A DNA stretch of 64,000 nucleotides. Origin: Apoderus coryli. Its lineage: Eukaryota > Arthropoda > Insecta > Coleoptera > Attelabidae. Positions 47,000 through 59,399 of the stretch are shown piece by piece (the stretch's first letter is position 1; every line of letters begins with the position of its first letter). The DNA is taken from positions 5,022,001-5,086,000 of the forward strand of contig OU452210.1 in the NCBI GenBank assembly GCA_911728435.2. The letters run 5' to 3'. The notes below the pieces were generated by a model, which was not told the DNA's origin, did no database searches, and saw only the letters and a list, made by a program, of their open reading frames with translations. The position numbers and the translations under genes are program-made.

Positions 47000-47225
47000 A
47001 GCGCCCAAACGCTTTAACCAATTGAGCTAAATTTTGGCACATGAGTTTGGAGCAGTCCTAGGATGAAGCCATTAGATATTGGTTGATATCGCTTAAGTCC
47101 TATGATAGGGGTGGACACAACCACTAAATTTTCATATAGGAGTAGGGGTCAAGTGATACATCATTTTAAAGCATTTTTTATCTGCTTTACAGCGATATAT
47201 CACTTTTGATATTTGACCCCATAAT
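47000..47225 (-). repeat. Dispersed repeat (partners at 17.9 and 44.1 kb)
   Basis: Preceded by a GT-rich run (46955-46985). Contains CCCAAACGCTTTAACCAATT, TAGGGGTGGACACAA and TATCTGCTTTACAGCGATAT. See partners. Confidence 0.7.
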
Positions 47226-47239
47226 AGTTGGAACTATAT

Positions 47240-48460
47240 ATTAATTATATATTTAAAATACGATACGAGTATATAAGATAGGTGTTACCGCGGCATCGTT
47301 GTTAGAGCCTTCGCTTTGTATTGGAATCCCAGCTCTGGTAATACTTTTTTTTTCTAATTTTTGAATAAAGTAGTTATAGTTTGTTACGTTAGTTTATTGG
47401 AAATATTGCAAATAATACAATTATAATAATTATTATTAAAATTCTGTTTCGTTACGCAGGTCATATATTTTTAATTATATCTTGTCGGGAAAGTTTTGGG
47501 GCGAGACAACCGATTTTTTACCCTGCTTGGGCGTTATAAAAATGAATTTATTATTTATGACCATTTGGAGTTTTTTAAATTGCATTAAAAATGTTGCTTG
47601 GTTTGCAAGTAGGTACCTAATATCACTTTTGATTATATCGGTGGAACTGGTTTAATGTATTCGTCAGTAAATGTTACGCTGCTGACGCTGAAACAAATGA
47701 TGTGGCTCGTTCCTCTTTCAACCGAAAAGAAACAAAAATAAGGCAACAAAAACGATACGAAAAAGAAGAAAAGAACAAAACCGACGACTCCCACTTATTT
47801 CCATTATGCTTCGAATATACTTTGAAAATTAATGCTCTGCGTGAGATATATCATGATTTTAATAAAAAGGAAGGCGATCAGTTATCCCTGCAGGTCGACA
47901 AGATGGCGACCAGCACACACATCGAACACGACAAAGGTGTGGTTCATAGATTTCTATGCTACCCCGCAGGTTTATATCTCTCACACCCATTGTCTTTATG
48001 CTCCTCCCATTTTCATTTTCAAATGTATACATAGGTATAATTTTTTGTTATTATTTTATTTGCAAATTGCATTTCATGAAAAAATTCCTATTATTGAAAT
48101 GGCATATTCTGTACGTATAATTAAAGCTATAATACGCATTTTTAGTAGGTATACAATATAGGGACATTGGCGTAACAATACTTTATGAATTGAAAGTTCC
48201 AGTCATTAAAATTGGGGTTATAATGTTGAATTGATAAAAATGAATACAGAATACTACTGCTTGAGAGATTTTTGACCAAAATTAAAATTTTTGGTTTTTA
48301 TTTTTTAATTATTTTTTTAAAGAAGCTATAAAAAACTGAAAGAATTTTATTAAAGCCATTTTTTCTGCCCTACAATAGAATGCAATAAATTTCAAAATCG
48401 CAAAAGTGTGGTCGCATAATACCGACACGTATGTATAGTGCCCCATACCCTGTACCTACC
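47240..48460. other. Intergenic or intronic stretch with a moderately GC-richer block
   Basis: At 47275-47345 a short GC-richer segment (CTTTGTATTGGAATCCCAGC) faintly resembles the internal promoter region of a tRNA-derived SINE. At 47690-48040 a 110-codon open frame (47702-48034) starts with a Lys/Arg/Glu-rich run; it matches no family I know, and an overlapping frame is equally open, so I do not call it a gene. It contains CAAGATGGCGACC (47898-47910), a YY1/Pho-like GCCAT motif in reverse. Confidence 0.35.
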
Positions 48461-48464
48461 AATA

Positions 48465-50403
48465 CAGGGTGATTCATTATGGTTGCAACAAACGAAAACC
48501 ACCGGAGATTCCTAAGTAATTTAAGCATTTTTTGCCATTGAACCCATGTCCGCAAATGCTTCGGTATCGAGATACAAAGTGTCCAAATTTAGTGGCCAAA
48601 TTAGCTTTTTTGTTCATTTCTCAAAAACTAGCTAACCGATTTTGACAAAATTTTACATGCATTTGGGGACCGATAACCTAATCTGCATTATTTTGGCTTT
48701 CATCAACGTAGATATAGGGGGCATTTGGGTAAATTTTAGCTTTGAAAAGCTTAATTATGTTAAATTATTACTTTTTTAAAAAGAGCAACTTATAAGCTAC
48801 AAAAAAGTTAATTACGTCGATGTTGTGATTTCTACCATTTTTATGGAAACCGATGAATTGCAAGTGAATGGTAGATTTAATTCAAAATAACGTTTACCAG
48901 AAAACCAAATGAAAAATCAAAGTTGCCATGGAAAACGAATGTCGCAACAATAAAAAAAACTTTGACAGCAACAAATTTAAATTAGTTAAAATTGTTTTAT
49001 TATTTGGTAGTTGTTTTTAATATTGCGCATGTTTTTTTTTAATTAAAATGAGTTTTTCAATTGAAGAATATGCAGATATTATGGTGTTTTGTTATGGTTT
49101 GTGCAATGCAAATGCAAGAGCAGCGGTCCAAGAATACAAAATTAGATATCCTAATAGACGTCATCCATATCACAAAACATTTACGGCTACATTTCACAGG
49201 GTTAGAACGACAGGGCGCATTTTACCTAGAGTTAACGAGAAAACATATAGTGCATTTAGTTTTAGACGATCCGAAAATAAGCACTAGAAGGATACCAACT
49301 CAATTGGAATTACCTGAAACAACTGTTTGGACAGTATTAAAATGCTGTATCCCTATCATCTTCCAGATGAAGGGGCCTGCTATTTTCTAATTGGGTTCTT
49401 GGTAAGCATCAAGAAGATGAAGGATTTTTCGAGAAAGTGCTCTGCTCAGATGAAGCAAGTTTTACTAGAGATGGCATAAACACAAACCATAATGAACATG
49501 TATGGTTTTTAAACAACCCTTGTTTAAGAACGTTTTAGTATCAATGTTTGAGGTGGCATGCTTAACAATCAATTATTGCCATTGTTCATAATTAATGGGC
49601 ATTTAAACCCAAATCAATACAGTCCTTTTCTACAAAACCGCCTACTCGAATTTATTGAGGATGTACCTCTGAATATTGTTCAAAACATGTGGTATCAACA
49701 TAACGGAGCCCCTGCGCATCGTGGTAGACAAGTAACAGAAGTTTTAAATCATTAGATTGGTTTGGGAGGTCCCATTGAGTAGCCTCCAGGATCACCGGAT
49801 TTGAATTCGCTCGACTTGTTTTTATGGGGGTACATGAAACATTACAGTGTACGAATTATAAATGAAAACGAACTACTGGAGAGAGTTGCTAGGGAAATAA
49901 GAAACGATCATAATATCCTTACTAAAGCTAGAAATTCATTAGTTGAAAGATGTAGAATGTGCATTACTGTCAATGGAGGGTAATTTGAACAGTTGTTATG
50001 AATTTTCTTATTTTAATTTCGAGTTTAGTTTTTTTATTGTTAAATTTTTAATTGTACTGATATAGGCCTTAATATTTGTTGTTAAGTGATTTGTTATTAT
50101 GAAATCGTTTTCCACGGCAACTTTGATTTTTCTGGTAAACGTTATTTTGATTTAAATCTACCATTAACTTGCAATTTATCGGTTTCCACAAAAATGGTAG
50201 AAACCACAACATCGACCCAAATACCCCCTATATCTACGCCAATGAACAGTTAATGAAAGTCAAAATAATGCAGTTTATTTTAGGTTATCGGTCTGCATAT
50301 AAAATTTTGTCAAAATCTGCTAATTTTTGAGAAAAAAACAAAAAAGCTAATTTGACCACTAAATTTGGACACCCTGTATCTCGATAACGAAGCATTTGCA
50401 AAT
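48465..50403 (+). mobile_element. Degraded long-TIR Tc1/mariner-superfamily element
   Basis: The left tip is TA plus CAGGGTGATTCATTATGG. Inverted arms of about 300 bp run from 48551 to about 48950 and from about 50100 to 50403, sharing GCAAATGCTTCG, CCAAATTTAGTGG, GATATAGGGGG and TGGTAGAAACCACAACATCG-type blocks. The outermost ~85 bp of the right end has no partner, so that tip is lost. A broken transposase gene sits between the arms. Same architecture as the intact element at 36 kb but a different lineage. Confidence 0.88.
49048..49983 (+). pseudogene. Transposase pseudogene of the long-TIR element
   Basis: Begins MSFSIEEYADIMVFCYGLCN (HTH start), frameshifts into RKHIVHLVLDDPKISTRRIP, and ELPETTVWTVLK (second HTH). 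The catalytic region reads CSDEASFTRDG (first Asp kept), then after another shift LLEFIEDVPLNIVQNMWYQH with NGAPAH, where the second catalytic Asp is Asn. Next come GGPIE, a stop, PPGSPDLNSLDLFLWGYM (third Asp kept) and a tail ending RCRMCITVNGG. A few residues before GGPIE are deleted. At least three frameshifts and two stops; inactive. Confidence 0.9.
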
Positions 50404-50559
50404 ATCTTGCAAACATACCGTCTGAATTTGCTTATGTGGCAAAATGTGATATGAATTAAGCTAGGTTTTAAATAGTTCCAAACTGGGATATTTCTGTTGC
50501 CAATAGTTTCGAATGCTTAAGGTAAAAAGTAGTAACATTTCCTGGCATTACTTTTATGA

Positions 50560-50835
50560 GTTTAAAATAATAAAGCCCCAGCCTAATCCATTGCAATTAG
50601 ACTGAGGCATGGAGTCCTCAGCTAGTGGGGAATCCGTTTCTCTTTTATTATGAGATCCTCAGAATACCATAGTCGTACCCAGCTACAAATATCAACCTGC
50701 CTTTACACATATAGCGAGATATCGGACCAAATACAACCCCCACAACAGCATACATCTGCAGACAGATCGATACCTATACATCCAATGTATAAAGCTAGCA
50801 GTAATGATACAAAACACAAACACCAGCAGGAGATC
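50560..50835. other. GC-richer block, unassigned
   Basis: Moderately GC-rich with an open frame (50650-50844), rich in Ser, Gln, His and Tyr, resembling no known protein. Its base composition sets it apart from flanking DNA, which is suggestive of an unrecognised retroelement piece. Confidence 0.3.
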
Positions 50836-50839
50836 ATCA

Positions 50840-50965
50840 TCTAAAAGTAACTAGTTACTTTTTTTGAACACGAAACAGTAATTTTAACTTGTATACATTT
50901 CAAAAGTAACTTGTAAGTTGTTTTCAGATTAACTAGTTACTTATGAAGTAACGACTACTTTAAAA
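50840..50965. repeat. Subterminal repeats of TAACTAGTTACTT type
   Basis: At least four copies of AGTAACTAGTTACTT-like or AAGTAACTTG-like motifs, some inverted, within 130 bp. This pattern of clustered palindromic motifs equals that at the ends of the hAT element at 5.5 kb, so it may be one end of another hAT-like element. No tip or 8-bp duplication found. Confidence 0.4.
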
Positions 50966-50974
50966 GTATACTTA

Positions 50975-52390
50975 TATATGTATAGTAGCGATACCAAATT
51001 ACCAATAAAAATAGTGCAAATACCTACTTTTTATAAGGGAATATGTGAAATAATTGGGGCATTCATTTAGACCATAAATATGAATACTATAGCAACAATT
51101 ATGGCACAAATAACCAAAGAGGCGACTATAACTAAACCGTCAAGGTGATACTCCAAAATACGAAATCAATGATTTTCATTAACTTGTAAATACGTACCCA
51201 CAATCAAAATATTTCTGCCCATTTTCTTATAACAAACATAAACCAAACCAAAACAAAAATGAACTCAAACACTAAAAGACTGTTTAACACTGACCAGTTT
51301 AACTTTTTACGTAAAATTCTAAAGTACCTATAGGTATAACTAAACCAGAAAATACCTAAATAATCCGTCTCATGATGACATTAAATTTTTCCATCTTGAC
51401 TAAATTGCAAATCATTGCTATGTTATATTATATGAAGAGGTCCCTTGTAAGTACCAAAAATAAGAAGCAAGTTTTGTTATTATTTCAATGTACCTACCGA
51501 TCAGCTCAAAAATATCCGTACAAATTTATGCCCTATGAATATTTGTAGTATATTAGCATAAAATATAATAAAAACTGACAAATCATCTAAAATTGCAAGA
51601 ATTAAAAGATAACAAAAATAATGTTTTAGTATAGGTATATAATATGATAATCCAGCTCAGCACAGAACAGATTTCTGACAAAAACAAGTTGAATTAACTA
51701 AACTTAGCACCTACCAAGCCAGTTAGGGCCATAAACAAGTATCTACCTAAATGACTATCTACTTCATCAAAGTTAGAAAATCTCATTTTGGCTTGGCAAT
51801 TGCTATATATTTAGTATTATTATTTTTTCCAATGTTTTTTTTTACCCTGAATAATTTTAAACAAAACACTTAGTGGAACATGAAAGGGTAAGCCTATTTG
51901 TGACAAATATTAACTCAATCAATTCTGAAAAAAAGTTGTTATTGAACATCGAACCAAAAAATATTTGTCAAAACCACGGGTATTCATTAAAAAAATATAT
52001 TTTTTATACGAATACAAATGAATATGAAGATTGACGAAATACCTATTCGACTTGCTGATTAATAACAATTCCATGCTGATATAAACATCTATAAGTACTA
52101 TTGTATATTAAAATTATTCAACAATGTCCACTGTATATAATATTATGAACATTCATTTATCATTGTTCATCTGTTTCTATTCTAAAAATATATAGGTATA
52201 TACCACTTTAAGTAATAGGAGGAGTTTAATATGAAATCCAATTTACAAAATGCTTTAATCTTGACATACGATCATAGCTAGGTAAAAATTAAGTAATTAA
52301 AAAAACATTAGCTGCTTTAGAGCAAAACTGTTCCATGGAAGCAGACATTTTCGCGATATATTTTGTAGTTATTCCAAGTTTTGTTATTAT
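50975..52390. other. AT-rich stretch, nothing recognised
   Basis: Rich in TAGGTA/TACCTA words common in insect non-coding DNA; no coding or transposon signature. Confidence 0.4.
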
Positions 52391-52394
52391 TTTT

Positions 52395-52690
52395 TTTTTT
52401 GTCAATGATTTTTATTAAGTTGCCCTCCTAACGCCACTGGACTTAATAATTTTGATCTAGTTATAGGACCATATAAGCTCCCTATTTCTAGCAACAACGC
52501 TGTCAAATTTCAAAGAAATCGGTAAGGAGATTTAAAAAAACCCGTTATTTACAAAAAAAATCTTTAACACCTTGTATCTTGGAAACAATGCATTTCCGGA
52601 CGTATGTTTTGGGAACTTTTTTTCATAAAATAACCTGAGAAATCATCCCCTTAAATATTGCCGCGTCGTTTTGAAACACCGCAGATATAT
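52395..52690. repeat. CAGGGTG-ended repeat, copy B
   Basis: Close relative of 16495-16788 in the same orientation; the terminal CACCCTG has decayed to CACCGCA. Confidence 0.8.
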
Positions 52691-52763
52691 TAACTAAAAG
52701 TCCATGCTTTAAATTTTAGAATGCCCAAGATTATTTGATTAAGTTCCTATTATTGCTCTAGAT

Positions 52764-53990
52764 CAGTGCTTCCCAAAGTGGTCCATGGAAGACTCGGCGG
52801 GGATCTACGTTGGCGTGAAAAAAAAAATGGGGGTCCATGAGAATTTATCTGGTTTCTATAGTAAAGAACAAAAAATACTCAAAAAGTTAACGAAGCAAAA
52901 AAATTGAAAAATTATCGGCGATTTTCCACAGGCTGTATTTCGGTGAAAAATGGTCGCATTGAGACTTTAATAAAAGCATTTTGAAGCTTTAAGATTCTAA
53001 TTTTCAGATTTTTTGGCTAAATTTTTTTAGCAACTACGGTTCTCATGCAACAGATGACGCGAAAAATTAATATTGCAAATTTTTTGCTCCACAGCATTGG
53101 CTTAAAGGAATTTTTTTCGGTTAGGACCAGATAGCCTGTTTATATAGCATTAATTTCCTTTTTTAAAACCTCCCTTAATTTGCTGCATGTTTAACAAGAT
53201 TCTACTCACTTTTTGAACCATTTTTAGAGATTGTGAAAAGTAAAGATCCAGATTAGAAGAGAACCTGATCAAACTGAAAGCAGACATCGCGTATTTGACA
53301 GACTTGCAGTTACAAGGGGACAGCCTAAATTTAGCTCCAACAAAGGGTGCAATTTCGGCTTTTCTTGAAAAATTAAAATTAGTCAGCGCGAATTATCCCA
53401 GTTTCTAAACTTGTCATAGGCAGAACGTCTTGATGAGGATATTCAGACATACGTTCAAAATTTGAAGATATTCTGATGATGGAAATACTGCCATGGATGA
53501 TTGTCTCTCCATTTTATGAAACGGAAGTGGCGAATGTGGTATTACAAGAGGAGCTACACGAGCTTATCAACAATGAGGAGCTGGGCTGTGGGAAATTGCA
53601 AGAAAACTTTTGACTGCGTCGAAAAAAGTTAAAAAAAAACTTTTTGTCGAAAAAAAAAACAAGACCAGATTATTGAGCATGAGAGAACGGGAAGATTTTC
53701 GGATATTCATTACAAAACTAAAGCCAAATATTGATAATTTTGCTGTCAATCCATAAATCCTATTAAAATTTTCACGTTTTTTTCTTAATTATTTTAATAG
53801 TACCCAAGGAAACATACTATTTTTTACCACTAGGGCTGGAACTCAGCCGCGACGCAAATTCTCATCAATAGATCTAATCTTCACATTGTTTGACGAGTTT
53901 TGGGAATATGGTCGAAAATTTCGCAGCAGGTGGTCCAACGAAATCAGGAAAATGTTGAAAGTGGTCTACGGGAAAAAAAGTTTGGGAACT
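52764..53990 (+). mobile_element. hAT element, Buster/ZBED-like, about 1.2 kb, degraded
   Basis: The left tip CAGTGCTTCCCAAAGTGG has a partial counterpart at the right end (AGTTTGGGAAC). TCTAGAT occurs immediately outside both ends (52757-52763 and 53991-53997), consistent with a decayed 8-bp target duplication (seven or eight bases, one mismatch). The interior encodes the transposase remnant below. The full family would be roughly 2.5-3 kb, so much of the core is missing. Confidence 0.75.
53260..53756 (+). pseudogene. hAT transposase carboxy-terminal remnant (SCAND3/ZBED5-like)
   Basis: Fragments in order: LQLQGDSLNLAPTKGAISAF (about 53310), the segment before the carboxy dimerisation domain; MEILPWMIVSPF with LQEELHELINNEELG (about 53480); and finally KTRLLSMREREDFRIFITKL followed by KPNIDN and a stop (ending 53756), the conserved end of Buster-group hAT transposases (canonical R-R--L---ERGDLRL-LTKLKPNI). 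Intervening stops and frameshifts. It also resembles domesticated ZBED genes, but the stops and hAT ends make it a transposon relic. Confidence 0.8.
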
Positions 53991-53999
53991 TCTAGATAG

Positions 54000-54750
54000 A
54001 GTTCAAAAAAATAATTGTACAAAATTGCCGCATCTGCTGAAATTTGGATAAAACTCTTTATATTGTTCATAGAAAGTGGAAATTGTACTAGTTCAAACAT
54101 AGATCATTTTTGAAAAAAATAACAACAACAACGCGCACTATTTAGTTAGTTTATTAGATCATCATTTTAGAGGTTTAAATTAAGCTAGGATCAACGAGAA
54201 GAAGCTCTTGGACCGAGACATCACCATTTAACTCATACTTATCTTCAAGTAACTTAAAAGAGGTTAAACGACTTGTTTGGTGGAATGCTTTAAAAGACAA
54301 CCTCAATGATGCTACAGTAAATGTATTTGAATATCTTCACTCTGCAACTGCTTGAAATTATTTTTTCCTTCTTAAATCAAACATTTATATTTCAAATTTC
54401 ATAAAATATTGTAAGGAATTCTGGGTTATGCTTTAGACGTACAAAAGAAATAAATGGTTGTTTTGGTTGATTAAAGTAAAGGACCAAAACCAAGGGGTCT
54501 CGCTTGAAAAGTATTTCCATCCAATGAAGACGATGACGGACGCGAGCGGTCGATAATAATATAAGCAAAAGGCAATTCACAGAGAGAGAACTGAATTCCT
54601 ATTAAGAACTATCATTTATCATCCGTCTTCACAAAATTCGATGCATATACATGCATATATATATATACTTAAAGGAATATAGATAATAGTACAGGGCCGT
54701 TATAACTAAATGTATGTAGAACGAATCACACTTTTATATAGCCTAACATT
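54000..54750. other. AT-rich stretch, nothing recognised
   Basis: The minus-strand frame at 54392-54580 has no known similarity. Short TATATA run near 54655. Confidence 0.4.
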
Positions 54751-54756
54751 AGACCA

Positions 54757-55135
54757 ATAATAATAATAAAGTACTTTTATTGCATTATATCTGTCATTAC
54801 AAACATACAAATCTTAATTATTCAATAATGCAAATTATTTAATGCAACTGGGCGAGTTTCAGTACGGTGCTTTGCAAGCAAATAACCGTCTGTTCAGCTA
54901 ACCCATTGAAAAAACAAGCTTATGCTAAGTTGAAGAAAAAAAAATACGTATACAAATTACAAATATAAATACAAGAATAAATACAAAAAGCAACTAAGAA
55001 AAAAGAACAATAATAAAAAAAAACAATAATTTACTGGATCCGAATGCCATGAACAAGCATGCAGCCGCACATATTACACAGCAAGCCTCAACAAAAACCA
55101 CTCCTGGTTTAGGCAATGAGTATGAAATTATATGA
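54757..55135 (-). repeat. LINE 3' end, minus strand
   Basis: On the minus strand AATGCAATAAAAGTACTTT is followed by ATT units, the same AATAAA-xx-(ATT)n tail design as the plus-strand LINEs. The sequence to the right (55030-55130) includes a GC-richer block that may be its coding end but gives no recognisable translation. Confidence 0.4.
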
Positions 55136-55139
55136 AATT

Positions 55140-55420
55140 TAATAATAATAAATGACCTTTATTAAGAAAACCAAAAATTCAAAACATTACACTTTGATAA
55201 AAAAACAAAACTAATTAACCAGAGAGTCCACAAAAAAAAATTATTCATATAGATTTAAATTACATTATGCATTATAATAATAATAATTTAAATATTTTGA
55301 GATAGGTGTGTTCAATATAACTTAGGAGAAAATTTAATTGTAAAATGGTTCTACTCAAATGAATTGCATGACATCCTCAACTATTTGCCTCTATGAAAAA
55401 AAGACAAAAAGTTTTTACTC
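55140..55420 (-). repeat. Second LINE 3' tail, minus strand
   Basis: Minus-strand CTTAATAAAGGTCATTT followed by ATTATTATT at 55141-55151. No ORF recognised upstream. Confidence 0.35.
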
Positions 55421-55424
55421 AATG

Positions 55425-56800
55425 GTGTTGTTATTAAGAAATACACATTTCTTCTTGGTGTAACCGAGAATTATTAAACAGGCGCAAATAGCTGCTGTTG
55501 GAAATCTTCTGAAATATGTATTACCTATACTACTTTTATGCGTATTGAATTTGATCAAATATACACAACATCGAGTGATGCTCAATTACCCTCCGAACTC
55601 TACTTTCTCGTAAGATTTTCCTATGTTTTCAAAACCAATAAATCATTGTTAATTTAAACTAGAAATTAATTAATGCTGAATAGCAATTTTATCTTTTTAT
55701 TTACAATTTTTATTTTCAAATTCAATCCAAAAATAATTTTTCTTCATTTCAATATAATTGATCTTTATTATTTTATTTTGTAAAACATACCACATCATTA
55801 TTTTAAAAAGTAAAATAACTTTTATTTTAATACGATACTGCAGATGCTCTAAAGCCCCCTACAAGGGGTTCACTAATGACCGAAACAGAATAAAAAACGA
55901 AAGATAAAAGCACTGAGGTCCAAATGAAATTCACTTAAATCGGCATCAGAGGCAGAGCAAAATTATACTCTTTCGGGAGTAGATATAATAATTGATGAAA
56001 TCATCGATATATTTAAAAATAAAGGTTACCTTTTCTCAATGGTGTCTTTATTATATTATTACGATATTAAACATTGACTCTTTAAATAAAAACACTTCAA
56101 TTTAATTAAAAAAAAATAATTCCACGAAACGTTTTTGTATGAATTGGTGTTGATTATGTTAAAAATGTGAACGTCTATTTTTATTTGACATAAGTTAGCG
56201 AATTCAGGTACATTCAGTTGGATATTTTTAAATTACCTAGTTAAAGCCTAGTCATGTTTTTGAATTCTGTTGATCATTTTTTGAGCTTTAAAATCAAGTG
56301 AAACTTAAATTTAGCTTTCTCTCGCATTTCAAGTTCTCAGCACGTTTCAAAACTGCTACCTACTTGACTAATTAAATTCACGATTATTAGTAGGTTTTTT
56401 GACTGTTTTAAGTTTTGTTTGACGTTAAAAACATTTTTAAAAATTCCATTCCTAACATAGAAAACAGGAACAAAAATATTTAAGACAAACAGTAAAATGT
56501 TTGGATGTTCATCAAATAACTCTCAATTTAATAAAAGGCAAATCTGAATATTAATTTATGGAATAGACAACAGAAGGTATGAACATAACTGATACTATGA
56601 TTATTAATGAAAACATTCAATTTATATTTATATGAAATTCAACTGTAGGACAGATAGAAATATGTTCATATACTCTATATTGTTCAAGTTTCATTTGCTA
56701 ATTATATAGATACATTAAATATTCCCTATTCGAGAGAAACAAATAACGCAACTAGTCAAAAAGTACATGATTTTCAAATGAAAGAATTATAAGTATTTCA
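55425..56800. other. AT-rich stretch, nothing recognised
   Basis: No open frames or repeats of note. Confidence 0.4.
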
Positions 56801-56809
56801 TGTACGCCT

Positions 56810-57042
56810 ATGTTCGGCGCCGTGTTCCATTATAGAAACTCCGTGCGGCCCCACTGTTAAAAGCCGTTCGCTGATTGGTCAGTTTTGATTATGTCGGCGT
56901 TTCTTTTCCCTCTTTTTTCATCAAAAGCAGCGCAACTCTCGCATGCCGGTTTGAGGCATTAGTAAACTTCGTGATTGTAGAGACAGAACATAAGAGTAGA
57001 AGATCTAACTCGAACTCCATAAGCGTAGCTTATCTAGGTAAT
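56810..57042 (+). promoter_or_regulatory. GC/CpG-richer candidate promoter and 5' exon
   Basis: A roughly 200-bp block with GGCGCCG, TGCGGCC, GTCGGCG and GCATGCCGG in otherwise AT-rich DNA, and an inverted CCAAT box (GATTGGTCAG, 56873-56882). About 160 bp further on, CTTATCTAG is followed by GTAATTTTA, a usable plus-strand splice donor (57037-57038). The arrangement resembles a TATA-less promoter with a non-coding first exon on the strand opposite cnc, but it could also serve cnc in the other direction. No repeat signature seen. Inference from composition only. Confidence 0.35.
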
Positions 57043-57429
57043 TTTATAAATTAATACAACACAACATCACTAAATAATAATTATCAGATTAATGTTTAAA
57101 TATTTTCCGTCAGAGTATCATTTATCATAATATATCATAAAAAAATAGAACAATTAAATGAATAAAAAAATAAAATAAACTTTGCTGGCACATACCTACT
57201 CTACCGATAACGAACACACGTTTTCAATTTAAAATAAAATATTAACATAAGAATTTCAGTTAGTTTTCTCTTGTATCCAATGAACTGATAGCATCGAGGG
57301 TGTCCCATATAAAATATAACGGGTTTTCCAATTAAGTGGAGGTTTCATTTTTATTTTTAAAAAGAACACGTATTTTGGCTAAAATATCATTTGATTTTTT
57401 ATTTCATTCGATAGAGAAAGATTTGCCAT

Positions 57430-57660
57430 TAATAATAATAATAATAGCATTTATTTGCCCAACTTAAACTAATACCAATAATACAATTTCGAATACATTG
57501 ATAAATAACAATAAGTTAAACCCATAATAACAATTCTAATTACTATAAAGTAGAACAGAATCAAAGATATCACAGTTCTCACAAATACAATTATTGTAGT
57601 TAGCACACATTATATACATTTTAAGTGCTAACATTTTAAAACTCTCTTTCAAATTAATCA
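57430..57660 (-). repeat. Jockey-type LINE 3' end, minus strand
   Basis: On the minus strand TTGGGCAAATAAATGCTATT leads into ATT units, nearly the same as the tails at 13.4 and 35.9 kb. The upstream 200 bp is AT-rich 3' UTR-like sequence. Confidence 0.55.
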
Positions 57661-57661
57661 T

Positions 57662-57838
57662 AATTTAAAAAAAAAATCATACTGATTAAAATCAAATTTT
57701 AATCATCGCAACCCTGATTGCAAGAATTAAAAGATAACAAGAATAACGAAAATTAATCATGATTTTTTTTTAAATTATAGGTACTGATTAAAATCAGATT
57801 TTATTCGTGATTTTAATCAACTGGTTTTACAACCTTGC
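57662..57838. repeat. Clustered TGATTAAAATCA motifs with CAGGGTTG-type tips
   Basis: Five or more TGATTAAAATCA-like palindromes. Two outward tips read (minus strand) CAGGGTTGCGATGATTAA at 57715 and CAAGGTTGTAAAACC at 57838. This looks like two right-facing ends of a hAT-like family in tandem. Between them GCAAGAATTAAAAGATAAC repeats a string also present at about 51594. Confidence 0.5.
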
Positions 57839-57994
57839 TTAGCAAACCACCCTAGTATATTGTAGCAAATGTATCTTAAATACGTGTTCAAATATTCTTG
57901 ATCATTGTGGTAACGCCCAAGATTTGTCTGTACAATTCGCATTCGCCAGAAATTAAACTATTTTAACTGATATGTTCTTGGAATAAAAGTCGAC

Positions 57995-58085
57995 CTCCAC
58001 GAAACAAATTCAATAGATTTCTCTAAAAATTGCACATCAACCAAACATGTTTCGGAGCACCAGGCTCCATCATCAAAGGTTAGTA
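57995..58085 (+). repeat. Dispersed repeat with CATGTTTCG core, copy 2
   Basis: Matches the reverse complement of 34310-34400; includes AACATGTTTCGGAGCACCAG and CTCCATCATCA. See copy 1 for possible Penelope-like affinity. Confidence 0.55.
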
Positions 58086-58904
58086 AAATTACAAAAAGCT
58101 ATTTCATCATTATTGATATTTTATGTTGTATTAGGAGAAATAATACATTAGTTCATTACGCGAAAAAAAATGTTTCATGTTAAACTAAATCACATATTCT
58201 TAATATTTTGTAAAATTTGTTAAAACATTAAAAATTTTTGTCAAAAACTTTGATTACTCATTATTTGAGCCTTATTATTTATACCTTTTCTTTTTGTAAA
58301 TCATTAAATCAAAGCGAAAAACTTTTTTTTAATATTGCAAATGGATTCAATTATCTTTCAGCGATGGCGTTGTGAAAAAAAAAATCGCCTTTTGCATATT
58401 TTTTTGTGTCGGAGTTTAACTTGCTTTTTTCACACCCTGTATAAAATTGGATCAATATGCGTCAAAATTGATACCACAGTTGTGTTTTAGGACGCCGCTG
58501 TAAAAATTGCAACTGTCTGTCAGTACTGGCGAGAAAATTATCGCATTTTTTGATAATGTGGTTTTTGGCGAAAAAATTGTAAATTAATTCATATGTCAAA
58601 ACAGTAAGAGATAGCTATAGGGCATGTTAAAGCAAATATTATCTGAATCACACGTAGAATACGAGAATCCAATAATAAATAGGGTGTTTCATTTTAAATT
58701 GCAAAGTTGGTTCAGTTTCACATGAGCTGACGATAGCGCACTGGTAAAATTATGTTCAAAAGCTAGGTCCCGACATCAAATACTAGTACTCAGTTTCAGC
58801 AATATATTTCGGTTCTCTAGATACTTCTAATAGGCCATCGACTTTGGCGTACCCTATATATAACATTTGACAAAGTGTACGAAAAAGCAATGGTTAGGGA
58901 TGCC

Positions 58905-59352
58905 GCATGACTCGATACTGGTGTCGTCTCGACTTTTCGAGACGAGACTGGCATGTAGTCTCGTCTCGTGGTGTGTCGGCGAGAAGAGACCAGGCTGAGA
59001 ATCTCGATGTTAAAATAAAAGCTTAATTAAATGGATGTCTATCATACCGAAAAAACACATGTAAGCTGTACCTATAGTTAGTTTATATTATTTCTCAGTT
59101 TATCTCAAATTTGATTCAAATGAAAAATAAAACATATCTTAAAAATACACGAAAATAATAGAAACAAATAATTGCGCTACTTTAAGGTCTACGTAAATTT
59201 TAGATGCTTTTAATAATATAATTTTCAAATATAATTTAATGTAATTTAAGCCTATACTCTCGTTTTAAAATATAAGTCGAGACCACTCGAGACCAGACAA
59301 GACTGAGCTTGGTATCGCCTCGATTTTTCTCAGTTTCATCCACTTGCGGTAT
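58905..59352. mobile_element. Degenerate element with TCTCGAGAC-type subterminal repeats
   Basis: The left part has CGTCTCGACTTTTCGAGACG and further GTCTCGTCTCG units; the right part has GAGACCACTCGAGACCAG. Tips GGGATGCCGCATG and its partial inverse CTTGCGGTA suggest terminal repeats. Organisation is hAT-like, but no target duplication is clear and the interior is non-coding. Confidence 0.5.
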
Positions 59353-59399
59353 TATTAAAAATTATTATGTAATTTGATAGATCTCCTTTCATTTTATTA

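Noticed and set aside
47275..47345. tRNA or tRNA-derived SINE
   Set aside because: Only a weak B-box-like string; no cloverleaf can be drawn and no poly(A) or simple-repeat tail is evident.
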